From NCBI GenBank assembly GCA_964034945.1, contig OZ035960.1, positions 50,404,706 to 50,468,705 of the forward strand: a stretch of 64,000 bases of DNA, in the 5' to 3' direction. The translations under genes were made by a program, and so were the position numbers. The DNA comes from Chrysopilus asiliformis. Its lineage: Eukaryota; Arthropoda; Insecta; Diptera; Rhagionidae. Numbering within the stretch: the stretch's first letter is position 1; every line of letters begins with the position of its first letter. Positions 21,990-33,480 of the stretch are shown one piece after another. Below the pieces are notes generated by a model. It had not been told where the DNA came from and did not search any database. It worked only from the letters and a program-made list of their open reading frames with translations.

Positions 21990-23469
21990 GTTCATTTCAT
22001 TTGAATCACAGTCGAAAACCATTCGCATTGTCAATGGAAAAAATCTACAATTTAAAACTTGCAAGTTTTTTACATTAATTTATTAACTAAATTTTCTGTT
22101 TGGCGGGGAGTGAATTAACATTTATTGAATGAGAATGGCAGAAAACGTATGACATGAAAATTATACCGAGTATATGCAGAATTTTGCTCCCCTTTGAGCC
22201 ATTCGCTAGCAATCTGGCGAACTAGCTGCAGCTGCAGGGACTTGCATCTATTTTTCACCATTAGACAGAATGTCTCTGAAACAAATTTCATTCCGGTAAC
22301 CGCTTTCCTTTTGTCATCTCTTGGACAAATGAAAGAATTTCCAAAGTCTTAAAAGGAAAGGTCTCGGGGTCGAACTCTTCACGATTTTTGGATATATTGT
22401 AGAAGACAAAAAAAAGCGATCCGTATTTTTTTTATGCTAACCCGTTTTGAGTTTTAAGGGGTGTTTTGGAAAGGCAATTTTGACGGGAAAACCAATTTTT
22501 CACCAAAACTCGGCAGTGAGTCGTCCGATTCAAATGAAACAGAGACCAAAAGTTTTCTTTTTTGCAGTAGTACTGCTTTAAAAATTTTAAATTACTATCA
22601 TAGGGTAGATTGACTTTTATACAGTCATGTTTTTTTGAGCCTGCTCTCCCCTGTATTTGTCGTGCTTCAAAACTGATTGCATAGTTTGAATCGCCTATCA
22701 AAACTAAAGTTTACCTTTTGTCGCACTTCACCGGAAAAAGTCAAATAATAGGGCAACTCTAGAAAGGGTTTATTCTAGAAGGGGGAAGAGGCAAGTTTTT
22801 CCTATCCGAAATGGACATTTTTAACCGCTCATAAAGGTCTTGAAGAGTAGATTGGAAAAAAATAGCACAGTGGGTTTACCGCCCCACCCTCTGGAGACAG
22901 AAAAAAATACTATTGAAGGCATTGATTAAGTGAAAGTTGTCAATATTTAAAATTTTTAAAAAAGTCCCAGAATTTCTACGGTTTTAGTAGGCTAGCACAA
23001 CTTAATATGCGTAAACGGTTGAGCAACTATGGGTCTAAGAGCTAGTTGAGTATAAAAAATTTTAAAATACGATTTTACATTATTTTTTCGATATCTCGAA
23101 ATTCGAGGTTTATTGGTCAGTATTTTTCATTAAAATTTGCTTTTCTCAAACCGAATTTTTTATTCATTTGTACCGAATTTCACTTGGCAAATGATTGAAT
23201 ATTTGAAATTAATTCAATTGAAACAAAGAAAAGAAATATTGTTAGTGAAGCGTCAGTCAAGTTTCAGTCCCAAAGCCTAGTATCAACTACAGAGCCTAGA
23301 ATCTAGAGTCAGGTTTGTCCAACCCGCGGAATGCGGCCCAGGACGTGCTTGAATGTGGCCTAACAAAAATAGATATATTTACAAACTGTGTGAATTAATG
23401 AAGTTTAAATTACTTAAAATTGTTAACCAAGTATGTACATATTCCACGTTTTTTACTAATCTGCTATCT
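21990..23469. other. Intronic or intergenic sequence, no gene seen
   Basis: AT-rich sequence with no domain-bearing frame. The 89-codon minus frame at 22432-22701 has no splice or homology support. Confidence 0.45.
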
Positions 23470-23472
23470 TTA

Positions 23473-24033
23473 AGGTAGAAATACACGACGAGAGACTTTG
23501 GTCTCTTAGACCAAAAATTTCGCCTCTGCATACAAAGAGACCTGTGTATACACTTCGGAGACCGGAGATTTGTCTCCAAGTATCAAGTCTCTAGGGTCTC
23601 TGGGAGACTTAAGTTTCTTGCCGTGTAGCTACTAATGAGAGAGTCTCTTTAATGCGTCTCCGGTCTTCAAAACGTTTTGATATCTATCTCTTGGTCTCTG
23701 GAGACGACTTTTGACATTTCAGGAAATTGTTTTGTGGGAACGAGAATTTGTTTCGTTGTTTTGAGATTAAAGGTCAGTTTTTATAAAGAAAAAAAGTGTT
23801 TTTACTTATTTTATATTTTAGATTAGTGATATTGTTGTTATGCTTCGAGACGAGGAGATACCTGCGTCGTGTATGCACTCCAGAGACTTTGCTTTTAGAG
23901 ACTTTTTAGTAAACGTCTCCGGAGATCTATTTTTTGATCTCCAGACTTAAATGTCTGTGATCGTGTATACACTTTGGAGATTTTTGCCTTTTGTACCCTG
24001 GAGACCAGAGTCTCTCGTCGTGTATTTCTACCT
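23473..24033. mobile_element. Harbinger-like MITE flanked by TTA
   Basis: TTA at 23470-23472 and 24034-24036 flanks 24-bp inverted ends beginning 'aggtagaaatacacgacg'. The 561-bp interior is dense in 'gagact' / 'gtctc' motifs in both orientations, forming many subterminal repeats. Ends beginning AGGTA with a TWA duplication are shared with the element at 42899-43079. No coding capacity. Confidence 0.8.
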
Positions 24034-24370
24034 TTAGGATTAGTATATTTAATTGCTGGCCCAATATAATTGGTCTTCTCCCAATGTGACCTAGGAAAGC
24101 TAAAAGGTTGGACACCCCTGATCTAGAGTGAACAATGGGACGTGTAAAAATGGCCGCCAAGCTGAAAAACGAGCACGAAAAACTTTAAAAATTTGATTCA
24201 TTGTTACAAATAATTGGAAAATAGCTGAAATCGGCTAATTTAAGTATGAAATTCATGTCTAAGGTATCAAAAAAAATTTGGAAACTCTGTTGTTTTAATA
24301 AATTAAAAAATTGTTTACAGATTGTTCTAATTTGGAGAAAAATCTGTTCTAACCTGTCCTAATTTGAGTT

Positions 24371-24403
24371 AATAGACTGTCCTACTCATTAGGACAGTCT
24401 ATT
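24371..24403. repeat. Perfect 14-bp hairpin
   Basis: 'aatagactgtccta' and its exact complement 'taggacagtctatt' are separated by five bases. Function unknown; there is no T-run or gene end to mark it as a terminator. Confidence 0.5.
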
Positions 24404-25364
24404 AAGTGCCCATGTCCGCTCTCTAGATTATAATCTTTCTAGTATGGACCACCTCTCGGATATTGGATTCAAAGTGAAAAAACGGTGGAAAAACCCCAAA
24501 AATTAAAAATTCCGTTTGAAGCTCTAATATAGAATATCACGATTGTCTCTCTGACAATTGTAGTTTTTCTAACGTTACCGACACCTCTTTGAAATTGCTC
24601 CACTGTGCTTGCTGGGAGCTCGTCGTTCGCATGTACTTTTGCGAGTGTTGGAACAGTTTCGCTGGTGTTCGCTGACTTTTGGTGTTATCTGTTGGCTGTG
24701 GTGTGCGGTAAAACGTTGCTGAAAAGCACTTGGAAGTCGAATAGTCACACTCCCACCTCTTCACTTCTCCGCATCCAGACTTGACAGAAATTATGGCTTT
24801 TTTCATTTTCGTATATTTAGTCTAGTTCTGTGTGTGGAGAGTTATCGATTATGATTTTTATCAACTAGCAAAGCAGCTTAGTTTGAGTTCCGATAATTAT
24901 CCCAGTTTGCTGTATTTGTTATGATTATTTTTATCAATTGCACAAATTTCGAAAGGCAAACAAAAACACAAAAACCGCCAGAGTTTCGTCACGAAGTAAA
25001 GATGAAATGAAGAGGTGGGAATTGCAATGGCAACACAGCAATGGATTTAGACTTGATTTGATGAAAATAAAAGGGGGTGGGCGGTGATTAAGTGGATTTG
25101 ATTTTGATTGAAATTCATAGGCAGAAAAACAACTGACTGAAATATGGAATATGAAAAAGCGGAACGAAACTGTAAATTGATGGAATTAATTTGAAGCCAG
25201 TAGAGCGGGGTAATTTTGCACGCAACTAAAAATCACAACTCCATGACAAAACAAGCGAAAAAAGTGCTTTTATTAAAGGAAAATAGACAGTCGAAGAGTG
25301 CAAGAGTTTTCGCACTTCTGGTCTTGTTTAGCTGTTTTTTTTTCAATTGTTGTTGTTGTCTTAC
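24404..25364. other. Non-coding stretch, possibly promoter-proximal
   Basis: Less AT-rich than the distal regions. An 89-codon minus frame (24537-24806) lacks splice support. Nothing definite. Confidence 0.35.
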
Positions 25365-25476
25365 CTGTCTTTGATCACAGCACACGCATGCACGGCCAGT
25401 TTTGCTATTAGAAATCACACAAATTTCGATTCGTACGGCAAATGGAAAACTCGAATGCAAAACAATTCGAATTTCC
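25365..25476 (-). other. Candidate 5' noncoding exon
   Basis: On the minus strand an acceptor TTTTCAG at 25477 and a consensus donor CAG|GTAAGA at 25365/25364 bound a 112-bp segment. It lies about 4.3 kb upstream of the start-codon exon, on the same strand. Splice-like motifs alone do not prove an exon. Confidence 0.3.
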
Positions 25477-25630
25477 CTGAAAATCACTTTAAAAATTGAG
25501 AAATTATAAGAAAAAGTCAATTTTTAACAAAGATTACGCCTCGTTGATCCTGTCTCGTCCTTTCGTCTATTCTTCGCCGGGAAGTCAATTCTTCCCTTTC
25601 CAATAAAAAAAAAATCCTGCAGACTCTTAC

Positions 25631-25790
25631 CGCTGCGTTTCGTTTCTTCCCCTTCGCCCAGTCTTCGTGTTCCGCTAGTTGTACGACAGTTTCGCTCCTT
25701 TGTGGCTGATTTCCTTCGCCAAAAAAGTGCACACTTCAACACTCGAAACTTTCGGAAATTCTGACCAACAGAAATGGAAATGACCACCAA
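25631..25790 (-). other. Candidate first exon and transcription start region
   Basis: The region 25400-26200 is the least AT-rich part of this end of the window. On the minus strand a donor GCG|GTAAGA ends an exon-like segment at 25631, 154 bp upstream of the next candidate acceptor. The upstream boundary (about 25790) is a guess. Overlapping open frames on both strands (71-117 codons) show no domain and are read as 5' UTR/promoter sequence of the downstream gene. Confidence 0.3.
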
Positions 25791-27202
25791 CGAGAGTGCG
25801 AGAAAAATGATAAATAAATGGAAAATTTTCCTGTCCTCGGCGCTTCGACTTTCAAAAATGTCTTCGTCTTACTATTCCATAATAGAACTAATGGCTGTTC
25901 GCTGCCCCTCGCCGCTTGCTTCCAAATCTTGCTTGCTTTCGATGGCGCCTGATCACCCTTTCGTTGCCCTTCTGCTGATCCAGATCGCACTTCGTCCTGC
26001 GCCGCGCTTTTCCAATTTTTTCTGTTTTTCTAATATCAAAAAAAGCAACTACTCAACTCTTTCGCTATGGTTTTTTTCTTATATTTTTCGCTGCCGCGAC
26101 TTCCAATTCGACTTGCGCCACCTATGATGGCTGCCTTCAGGTTTAGCTTCTCTTTCGGTCAGATTTCCGTAGCGTTTTCTCTTCTTCACGTTTGTGGCGA
26201 AAATCTAATCACTAACGATATGAAAACTGTAAATTCACTTGGCACTGCACCTTATCTACAATTTGATTACCTTTTAGGGTAAATCCTCGCAATTTTACCT
26301 CGCAAAATAAAAACTTTAAAATTCTGGGAGGAATTTTTTCCCGATTAACTTTTCTGTTGCTGTCGCTTTCGCAGGGATGGGGAATTTTTGAGTACATTTT
26401 TGGTGGAATTGTAATAGATTTTTGAGATCTACTACAATTCCATCAAAATAGTTCTTCAGTGTTAAGGTCCCATTTAGACTAGAGTGAGTATATCAAAGTT
26501 CTCAAATACATGGCGATTTTTTAAACTCATTACTCACGGTAATTCTGTTTTCCAGAGTCAAGCACGATGAGTCTTTCTGACGTTTGTGAGGGATTTTCGC
26601 ACAAGGATATATTCAACTCCGGCTCCACTTTTTTTTAGAACAAGATATAGCTCGAAGTTCTTTGGTATATTGATTTTGGAGCGCATGAATTTTATTTTTC
26701 ACTTCCGCAATTATTGGAGCAATTTCAGAATGGTTTTTTTTTCATTTCTTCGATAATTTTTTCCAACGCATTTTGTCTTTTTTTAGATTTAAATATTTCG
26801 TATGTTTTATATTATATAAAACATCGAACTGTCCATATAGCATTAATAATATTTTGAGAGGTATCCTGGTCCATTTAAGAGACATTTTTGAAGACTACTT
26901 TTACCTAAAACAAATAATTTGACGTTTACTACGAAACAGAGCAAAATGGAATCGAAAAAAGTCGTGTGCAAAAACTCTTGGTTGGTGAGTCGCGAACCGT
27001 CTTACGTATCGCACTTCTCATTAATGTTTCACGTGAGTCGACTCAAAAAAAAGTCTCCGTGTGAATGGGGTGGCCATCAAAAGACCGTTTTCGAAATAAG
27101 ACTGTTCAAAAATTTTCGAATCGTTATTTCGAAAATAATGATCGAAAAATTAAAAAAAAAACAAAATAGCGGACAGCTTGAAAATTTCAACGGATGGTTA
27201 CA
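25791..27202. other. Flanking sequence, no gene supported
   Basis: The first part (to about 26250) continues the GC-richer patch with overlapping open frames on both strands but no domains. A 22-bp hairpin around 'ggaattgtaatagat' / 'atctactacaattcc' sits at 26404-26446. The remainder is AT-rich. Confidence 0.35.
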
Positions 27203-27210
27203 CTCTAGTT

Positions 27211-28139
27211 CAGCGATTCTCAACCTGTGGGGCGCGCCCCCCTGGGGGGCGCGAGTACATTTAAGGGGGGGGGGGCGAGCATATCCAAGACAAAATATTT
27301 AAAAAAGTTTATTAATTGACTGAAAGGAAAGTACATACCCACATACAAAACAAAATACATTTCGACATAATATTTAATAATTAACTTATTAACTTACGCT
27401 TGGAGCACAATGAACGCGAAACCAGCGCGAAACCAACGCAACTACAACGCTCTGAACTGTCACGCAGTGCAAAATTCTAGCGGCAGAGCACAATGGCAGC
27501 TCGTGAAGTAGTACAAGTGACATAATATAAAGTGGTATAAACTTGGAAAAATTACAAAAATGGATACTTTTGAAGCGATAATTTGCTTTGTTGGTCTTTA
27601 TCTTTGTTATTTGCACTAAGGTTATCAATTTTTCCTCGAACGACATTTTTCCAACCTCACTTTATGAACTGTCAACGCAGAATTCTGCGGCAAAGTTAGA
27701 AGTTTGCCAACTTTTGCGTTGCGGTTACGTTGTAGCTGCGTTCTATACGTTCACTGTGCTCACTTCAAACAATTTGTGGGAACCAAACTTTTAAGTGACA
27801 GTTTCTGCGCCAGTTTCTGCGCCAGTTTCTGCGCCAGTTTCGCGTTCATTGTGATTTCAGGGTTAAAACAACTTCTCGCGAAACCGCAAAAATGACGCAA
27901 GAGCAATAAAAAGGCACCGGATTCTTGTTTTGTCAACGCTGAGGATCGGTGTTGCCAAATGTCAATAAATTACTGTTTTCTTGGTAATTTGTGTTTAAAA
28001 TTGGGGTAGTAGTGTAGGTTTAGCGCCAAAATACTCAAATTACGTTATTATTGTATACATTTTATTGTATGCAGGGCGGGCGCGATGACAATTTTGATTG
28101 AAAATTGGGCCGCGAATACTGAAAGGTTGAGAAACGCTG
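27211..28139. mobile_element. Non-autonomous hAT element with 8-bp target duplication
   Basis: CTCTAGTT occurs at 27203-27210 and 28140-28147. The ends are 'cagcgattctcaacc' and 'ggttgagaaacgctg', matching the CAG-rich TIR style of hAT elements. The left subterminal region is strongly GC-rich (27228-27283, with runs of C and G). The 929-bp body encodes no hAT transposase and contains an inserted Harbinger-type derivative (27395-27765). Confidence 0.88.
27395..27765 (-). mobile_element. Harbinger-type derivative nested in the hAT element
   Basis: The left side 'cttggagcacaatgaacgc' and the right side 'cgttcactgtgctcac' are diverged versions of the ends of the element at 36163-37122. On the minus strand the frame begins MSFEEKLI (27646), the same first residues as the MADF gene in that element, and then degenerates. 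Only about 370 bp remain, so it is a deleted relative. Four 14-bp repeats of 'cagtttctgcgc' type follow at 27800-27841. Confidence 0.6.
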
Positions 28140-28459
28140 CTCTAGTTTAATATAGTGGCCCTTACCAATAAGCTGTTACCACAAATAAATATACCCAGAT
28201 AACTAGTGCCCATAGTAGCATCTGAACCCATTTTTAACTCGTAGTCGGCAGTCGTAGCTGACAAAACGCTTTTGTTGTCTCATGGCAGAGCTTGAAAGCT
28301 ATCATTGCCACTCTAAATTGAAGTCTCGTGCAATGATGGTAAAGGCGAAATAGAAAAACAAACAAGTAAATCCAACATTCTATTTGATCGCCGAAAGGCA
28401 CAAAGGGAAGAGGATATCTAGCAAACGATCGTAGTCGGTTCGTTTCGGCGTTATTAAGT

Positions 28460-28913
28460 TACCCAGTGAAAAATTATTAAGGCATTATCGCTAAGGTGTC
28501 TTTAAGACATGAGACAAATAATATAAAAGCCTCCAAATTAAAATGAGATGGAAGTTCATCTCAGGAAAAACGCGCCTTTTATGCGTGTGTTGGAAAAGTG
28601 AACTAAAAAAGTTATTTTTTGTTGAAGTTTTGTGTTGGCTATCAGGAGAATTTAAACGACTCGGTAAATATTTTTATAGAAAAAGTAATAGATTAAGGCT
28701 TAAACACCGTTTTAATAAAGAAATTTTTACCATCTAAGCAATCAGCGCCATCACCGGGGCAAAAACATCTACTATTAATGTTGCCTTAGTTGTAAGGCCT
28801 TATATAAACGAAAATGGCCTATACAAAAATAAGGCAACAATAAGGTAAAGATAATGCAATAAGATAATGCCTTTATAATGCCTTAATAAGAAATTTTTTG
28901 TTCAATGGGAAGG
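28460..28913. mobile_element. Putative MITE with CCCA ends
   Basis: 'cccagtgaaaaattattaag' at 28461 pairs with the inverse of 'attaagaaat...caatggg'-type sequence at 28885-28913; both carry 'taaggcatta'. Several further 'ataatgcctt' motifs occur inside. The target duplication is not clear. A 64-codon plus frame inside has no domain. Confidence 0.45.
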
Positions 28914-30389
28914 TATTATAATTTATTTGCAATGCCTTAAACCATTATTACTGTACGAAAATCTATTACAATATTAAAGGGAAATCCCACCCCTAGTTGA
29001 AAAGCTTTTGGAAAATGACAACGAAGCTAGCGCCAGCGATTAAAAAAGTAACTACGTGAACTCAAAAATTGCAAGTAATAAAAAATCAATCAAAAATTGC
29101 ATTTAAATGGATTTCTTTAACAATTTCTCATGTTACAAAAACAATTTAAATGAATTTCTACGGGTTTTGACATTTTTAAATGTTTATTTGGAAAGCAGAA
29201 CGGCTTTTCTCTTTGCTGTTTTCAGCGCCAAAAGGAGTAACTTTTGAGCTTTCGAACTACTTGCTTTGGTTTAGGTCTAACAAATCTTAGCCTAGACATA
29301 TTTCCAGGAAACGAGTAAAAGTTGAATGCCGAAATGCACATAATTTTCCGGAACCTAAAGGCGGACTTCCATTTAAACCCAGAAAAGCACAAAAAATTGA
29401 AAATATTTTAATAAATAAAAATATTTTTTTAAAATTTTTTTATTGGTGCCATTTCAAAGTGTTATGCGGCAATGGTGGTACAATTTTGTCAGTGGTACAA
29501 TTTCAGTGCAGCATTTGCTACGAAAAAGGTGGTACATCGCGTGTACCACCATGCCTTAGTGTTAAAGATATTACTTTTGGAAGTTTTAAATGGCTACAAT
29601 TTCGATTTTTCGATTAATTTTATTGGTCGTCTTTCTTAAGTGTTAGAAAACGTCCCTTAAATTGGAGGAAATTGGCTCTTGCTTTCTCTCAAATATTTCT
29701 TATATAAGTTTTTTCCAAGCGATACGTTTTATAGTGTCCTCTGATATTGTTTTAAAAATATCACTGTTTCTGATTATTATCTCATTCTGCCGTTGCGAAA
29801 ATCAAATGAAAAAAAGTTAATCGCAAATTTCTCCGCATGCATTTCACCTCAATAGAATCTCCACTCCGCCGCTCTTTTATCCACATCTGAAACTCATAAA
29901 CTTCAACCTGAGGATAACAAATGGCTTATAGAAATCGGTCGACACAACACGAAATATTGGGGGAAGTGAAATCGAAAGTTATGAAAAAGGTTCTAATAAA
30001 CATTAATTGAGGACAATTACAAGCACATTTTGACCCTAAGGCCAGGAGAAAAAGAAATAAAAACCGGAAAGGTGACTGGTACTTACGATCGAATGACAAA
30101 TGAGAATCGAAGAGAGGCGAGCGAACTGGGAATTTCACAAAATTTCGTCGACAAATGCTGAAGTTGACAAAAAAAAATGGGTTGGATGTCTCGGAGATGG
30201 ATTTCGTATGGCCGACATAGAATTGTGACATATTTAATTTTTTTTCCAAGACGACTTTCAAGGATGTGTCCTTTGGCATTTCAGTTTTAGCCGTTAGTCC
30301 TTCTAACATTTAAGTGAAAGAGTTTTTTTTCCAATTTTTCAACTCTGAGATGTTGTAACGATTTAGAATTAGAGTTTACAGTTTAAGTA
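28914..30389. other. No supported gene; one possible minus-strand exon
   Basis: A minus-strand frame starts at ATG 30309 (MLEGLTAKTEMPKD) and reaches a consensus donor GTAAGT at 30086-30081, giving 74 codons plus one base. It cannot continue in frame into the exon at 21089. No domain is recognised, so it may be a chance frame or a separate 5' exon. The rest is AT-rich. Confidence 0.25.
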
Positions 30390-31289
30390 CAGTGGACTCC
30401 GTTTAAAGAAACATTGAAAATGTCAACAAAATTTGTACTCTTAAGCGGGTTGTTCTTTTAAGCGGTGTTTTTGATTCCGAAGCACTTAAAGATTTGCTAC
30501 GAAACCGTTAAAATAAAAAAAAAAGAAAATTGCATTTCCTATAAACTTGGTTATTTGCATATATTCATAAAAGTGCATATTTTTCAAGAGATATTCAAAA
30601 TGCTGAATTTTTTTTAAATATCTTGAGAACCGTTAGAGATACAAAAAAACCGTTAAAGCAAAAAACGTAGAAAATTTTATATCTTGTAAATCTTGTTATA
30701 TTCATTCTTTGCCAAAAGCACAAAAGTTTTGAAAAAGTTTCAAAAAACCGTATTTAAAAAAAAAAATGTATGGGTATTAGCTACCATCATTTTTCCAAAA
30801 ATTGATAGGTCTACGATTTTTGTAAAATTTATTTAGAAAAAATTTCAAGTCGCTAGGTTAACACATTCTCGAGGTATTTAACCCTTTAGGCCCTAGTAGT
30901 TCCACTCTGGAACCACCCATATAAGAATTTTTCTAGAGCGGCCTAGAAAGCGTAGGTCAGAACCATCAACCGTAGTGAGTCATGAAATATGCATGTTTGA
31001 ACTTGAGTATGCGATTCGAGCGTGATGTAATTTTTTTGAGCGTGAATTTATCATTTCATTGTGACGTTTGGCGAATGTGGATCGGCTGCAGAAAATAATA
31101 ATAAAAGTGGTGGTATATTTAAAATACTGAGTAAGTAATACTTTTATTACAAATCAAAAACATTAATTACACTATAGTTCAAGTGTTGAGTAGAAAAATA
31201 TAAGATTATTATATTTTTTCGGATTTTGTTAGGTGGTTCCATAAAGGTCCTACCAGGCCGTTATTTTTTCTTTTTTCAGAATTTTCGCA

Positions 31290-31559
31290 ATGAATAAAAA
31301 AATTAATTTGATGAAAATGACAAGCGATGAGGTATATGCGCTTTTGGATGAATTTCCATCGGATGGATCAGATGTTTCCGACAGTAAATACGAATTTGAA
31401 TTAGAAAAATTGGACGTTTTCGAGGATGAAGACATGCATCAAATGGTGGCTGCAAACCATGACAGTGACTGGGAATCTGAAGATGAATTACCGCTACAAA
31501 CATATTTAATACCCAGCGAAAATATAAAATGGACCCAGAACGTTCGTTGTGTCACATAG
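31290..31559 (+). pseudogene. piggyBac transposase N-terminal acidic fragment
   Basis: 89 codons, rich in Asp, Glu and Ser (for example DEFPSDGSDVSDS and DSDWESEDELP), as in the disordered N-terminus of piggyBac transposases. The frame closes just after 31557, at the deletion junction. The catalytic domain is absent. The next frame is offset by one base, so no fusion with the C-terminal piece is made. Confidence 0.7.
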
Positions 31560-31791
31560 ACAAACATTGGCTAGTGTCGAGAACCGGGTAAACCATTTTA
31601 AAAAAAATGTTCCCTTGGAGAAAAGAATCGACAAAGCTCTTCATATGCCCGAACATGGAACCAAAGTTAGATGCACTAACTGTAGCACCAAGGCTAAACC
31701 CCGCAGGACCAGATGGCACTGCAAAACATGCAACGTTGGATTATGCCTTTCAAATAAGGAAAATTGTTTTATTAAATTTCACGAAAAATAA
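31552..31791 (+). pseudogene. piggyBac transposase C-terminal cysteine-rich fragment
   Basis: About 80 codons with paired cysteines: RCTNC, then WHCKTC, then GLCLS and NCFIKFH. This is the arrangement of the C-terminal RING/PHD-like zinc domain that binds piggyBac ends (family knowledge). The domain itself appears undamaged even though the catalytic core is gone. Confidence 0.75.
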
Positions 31792-32219
31792 ATTGTTCTA
31801 GGTTCCTAGTGGTAGCGTGATGGAACCACCTATATCTGTGAAAAGTATCAATAAATAATTTTTTTTTTCAATAAATATGTTTTGTAAGCCTATTTTGTAT
31901 TGAAAATTATATCCAATTTGAATTCCTTAACAAAAAATTCCCTCCGTCCGCAAAGGGTTAAGATACGTAAAACGGACAGACCGACAGACAGATGCAAGGA
32001 CATCCTCGTAATTTTTCCTGAAACGGATTTCGTACTGATCCGAAATTCTCTATCTGTCCCCGTCATGAATACAATACGTTCCCTCTGTAGAAAAGGAAAG
32101 TAAAAAACTAATAAGGCGAAAAGCGATAATAAAGGCTCTTTGAATAAGGACGTTCGCAGTTTGTTAGGTTATAGCGGGCGGCCATGTTGTTAACGCAACA
32201 TCTGTCAAATTTGTTGTGA

Positions 32220-32905
32220 ATTGTGCAGTAGTGTGTGGCAAAATATACTGGAAGGTTATAGCGTTGAACAACTTGTGCAAATCATCAAATTTGCTGCAGT
32301 TAAAAGTTAACCCAAATTTCGCAAAAAAAATCATCTTTAGCGACAGGCTCATTTTTTGATGAATGGATATGTGAACAAGCAAAATTGTCGGATTTGGGGC
32401 GATACCAATCCATACGAGATACACCAGCACCAAATGCATCCCGAGAAAATCACTGTTTGGTGCGGATTTTGGTCAGGCGGAATCATCGGTCCGTAGTTCT
32501 TCCAAAACGAAACTGGCATTGCAATAACTTTCAACGGCTAGCGCTACAGATCAATGATGAGTAACTTCTTGTGACTAATATGGATACGAACAACATGTGG
32601 TTCCAACAGCACGGCGCTACGTGCCACACAGCGCTTGTCACACAATGGACATTCTGCACGAGCGATTTCAAAGCATGGTTATGATATGCGGCGGCGATGT
32701 GAACTGGTCGCCGAGATCGTGCGATTTAACGCCTTTAGACTTCTTCCTTTGGGGCTATCTTAAATCGCTGGTCTATGCGAATAAACCGCAAACAATTGAT
32801 GCCCTCAATACCAACATAACGAACGACATCCAGCAAATTCAGCCAGATTTGTGCCACAAAGTCACCGAATACGCGCTACTAAGCAAAATCGCGGCGGACA
32901 TTTAA
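32220..32905 (+). pseudogene. IS630/Tc1-type transposase, decayed
   Basis: Successive frames give an N-terminal piece (GYSVEQLVQIIKF), then KIIFSDEAHFLMNGYVNKQN with the first catalytic Asp, then WCGFWSGGIIGP interrupted by stops, then WFQQHGATCHTA, and finally 32597-32905 with SCDLTPLDFFLWGYLKSLVY. The family's QQDGATCH is here QQHGATCH: the second catalytic Asp has become His. Multiple stops, frameshifts and this substitution make it inactive. A large part between the N-terminus and the first Asp is also missing. Confidence 0.8.
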
Positions 32906-33224
32906 ACGACGTTATATTCCACACTAACGGCCGATTTCTTTACCGAGTACTAACGCTATTACCGGTATTAGACCAAAATTTGGTACTCAAATTGGTATTA
33001 AGTCATTTCTTCACCAAGTACTAGCGCGCCTTAGTACTGACTTTGGTACGGAGTATTAGCTGGTACTCATTATTTCCTGGACCCTCGAAATTGAGGGTCT
33101 AGCGATGTTAGTACTCGAATTTATGCCGATTTTGTTTCTTCACCTATAATATAATACTGGCGTAGTCGATTTTTATTGATTTGATTATATTATTCTGTGA
33201 TTGTTTTTTGTGTATGTATAGAAA

Positions 33225-33470
33225 ATGGTTCTGATTTTTAGCGGTGATGGTTTATTTCGCGATTTCGACGACATCGAGAGTGATGGGCAAGGAGTAATGA
33301 ATCGTCGATTTGACTGCCGAATTTACCATATGCCACAACGAAATACAATAAATAATTGGGACGCTGTGGATTTTTTTTTCGGCGTTTTCGAATGTCGAAA
33401 ACAACGTTTCTTTACGTTCTACAATTGGCAGTGGACGATTTGCAGCACCCACAGTCACGGTAAAAAAGGA
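33225..33470 (+). pseudogene. Harbinger transposase N-terminal fragment
   Basis: ATG at 33225 opens a frame with DFDDIESDGQGVMNRRF, then NNWDAVDFF. After a slip in a T9 run the next frame reads RRFRMSKTTF and LVDD-like sequence. 'F...RF+MSK.TF' is the usual N-terminal region of PIF/Harbinger nucleases. The mariner sits just past this point, so the gene is split. Confidence 0.65.
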
Positions 33471-33480
33471 ATCCGATGTA

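Larger units (their letters stand above)
30882..31957 (+). mobile_element. piggyBac element, internally deleted
   Basis: TTAA at 30878-30881 and 31958-31961 flanks ends CCCTTTAGGCC and (inverted) CCCTTTGCGGAC, the CCC...GGG pattern of piggyBac. At 1076 bp it is less than half the usual length. Two plus-strand frames remain: an acidic N-terminal domain (31290-31559) and a C-terminal cysteine-rich domain (31552-31791), joined out of frame where the catalytic DDD core is missing. It sits inside a dispersed repeat, so its empty site can be inferred exactly. Confidence 0.88.
30600..32090 (+). repeat. Dispersed repeat family, copy B (interrupted by piggyBac)
   Basis: The left part (30600-30881) has 'cttgagaaccgttagagata' and 'aaaattgataggtc' blocks; the right part (31958-32090) has 'acagaccgacagacag' and 'gtcatgaatacaatac'. 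The two halves join at a single TTAA once the element at 30882-31957 is removed. It shares block order with copies at 17180, 49735 and 59886. Confidence 0.65.

Noticed and set aside
26919..27302. 127-codon plus frame
   Set aside because: Runs from unrelated flank into the C/G-rich end of the hAT element across its target duplication, so it cannot be one gene.
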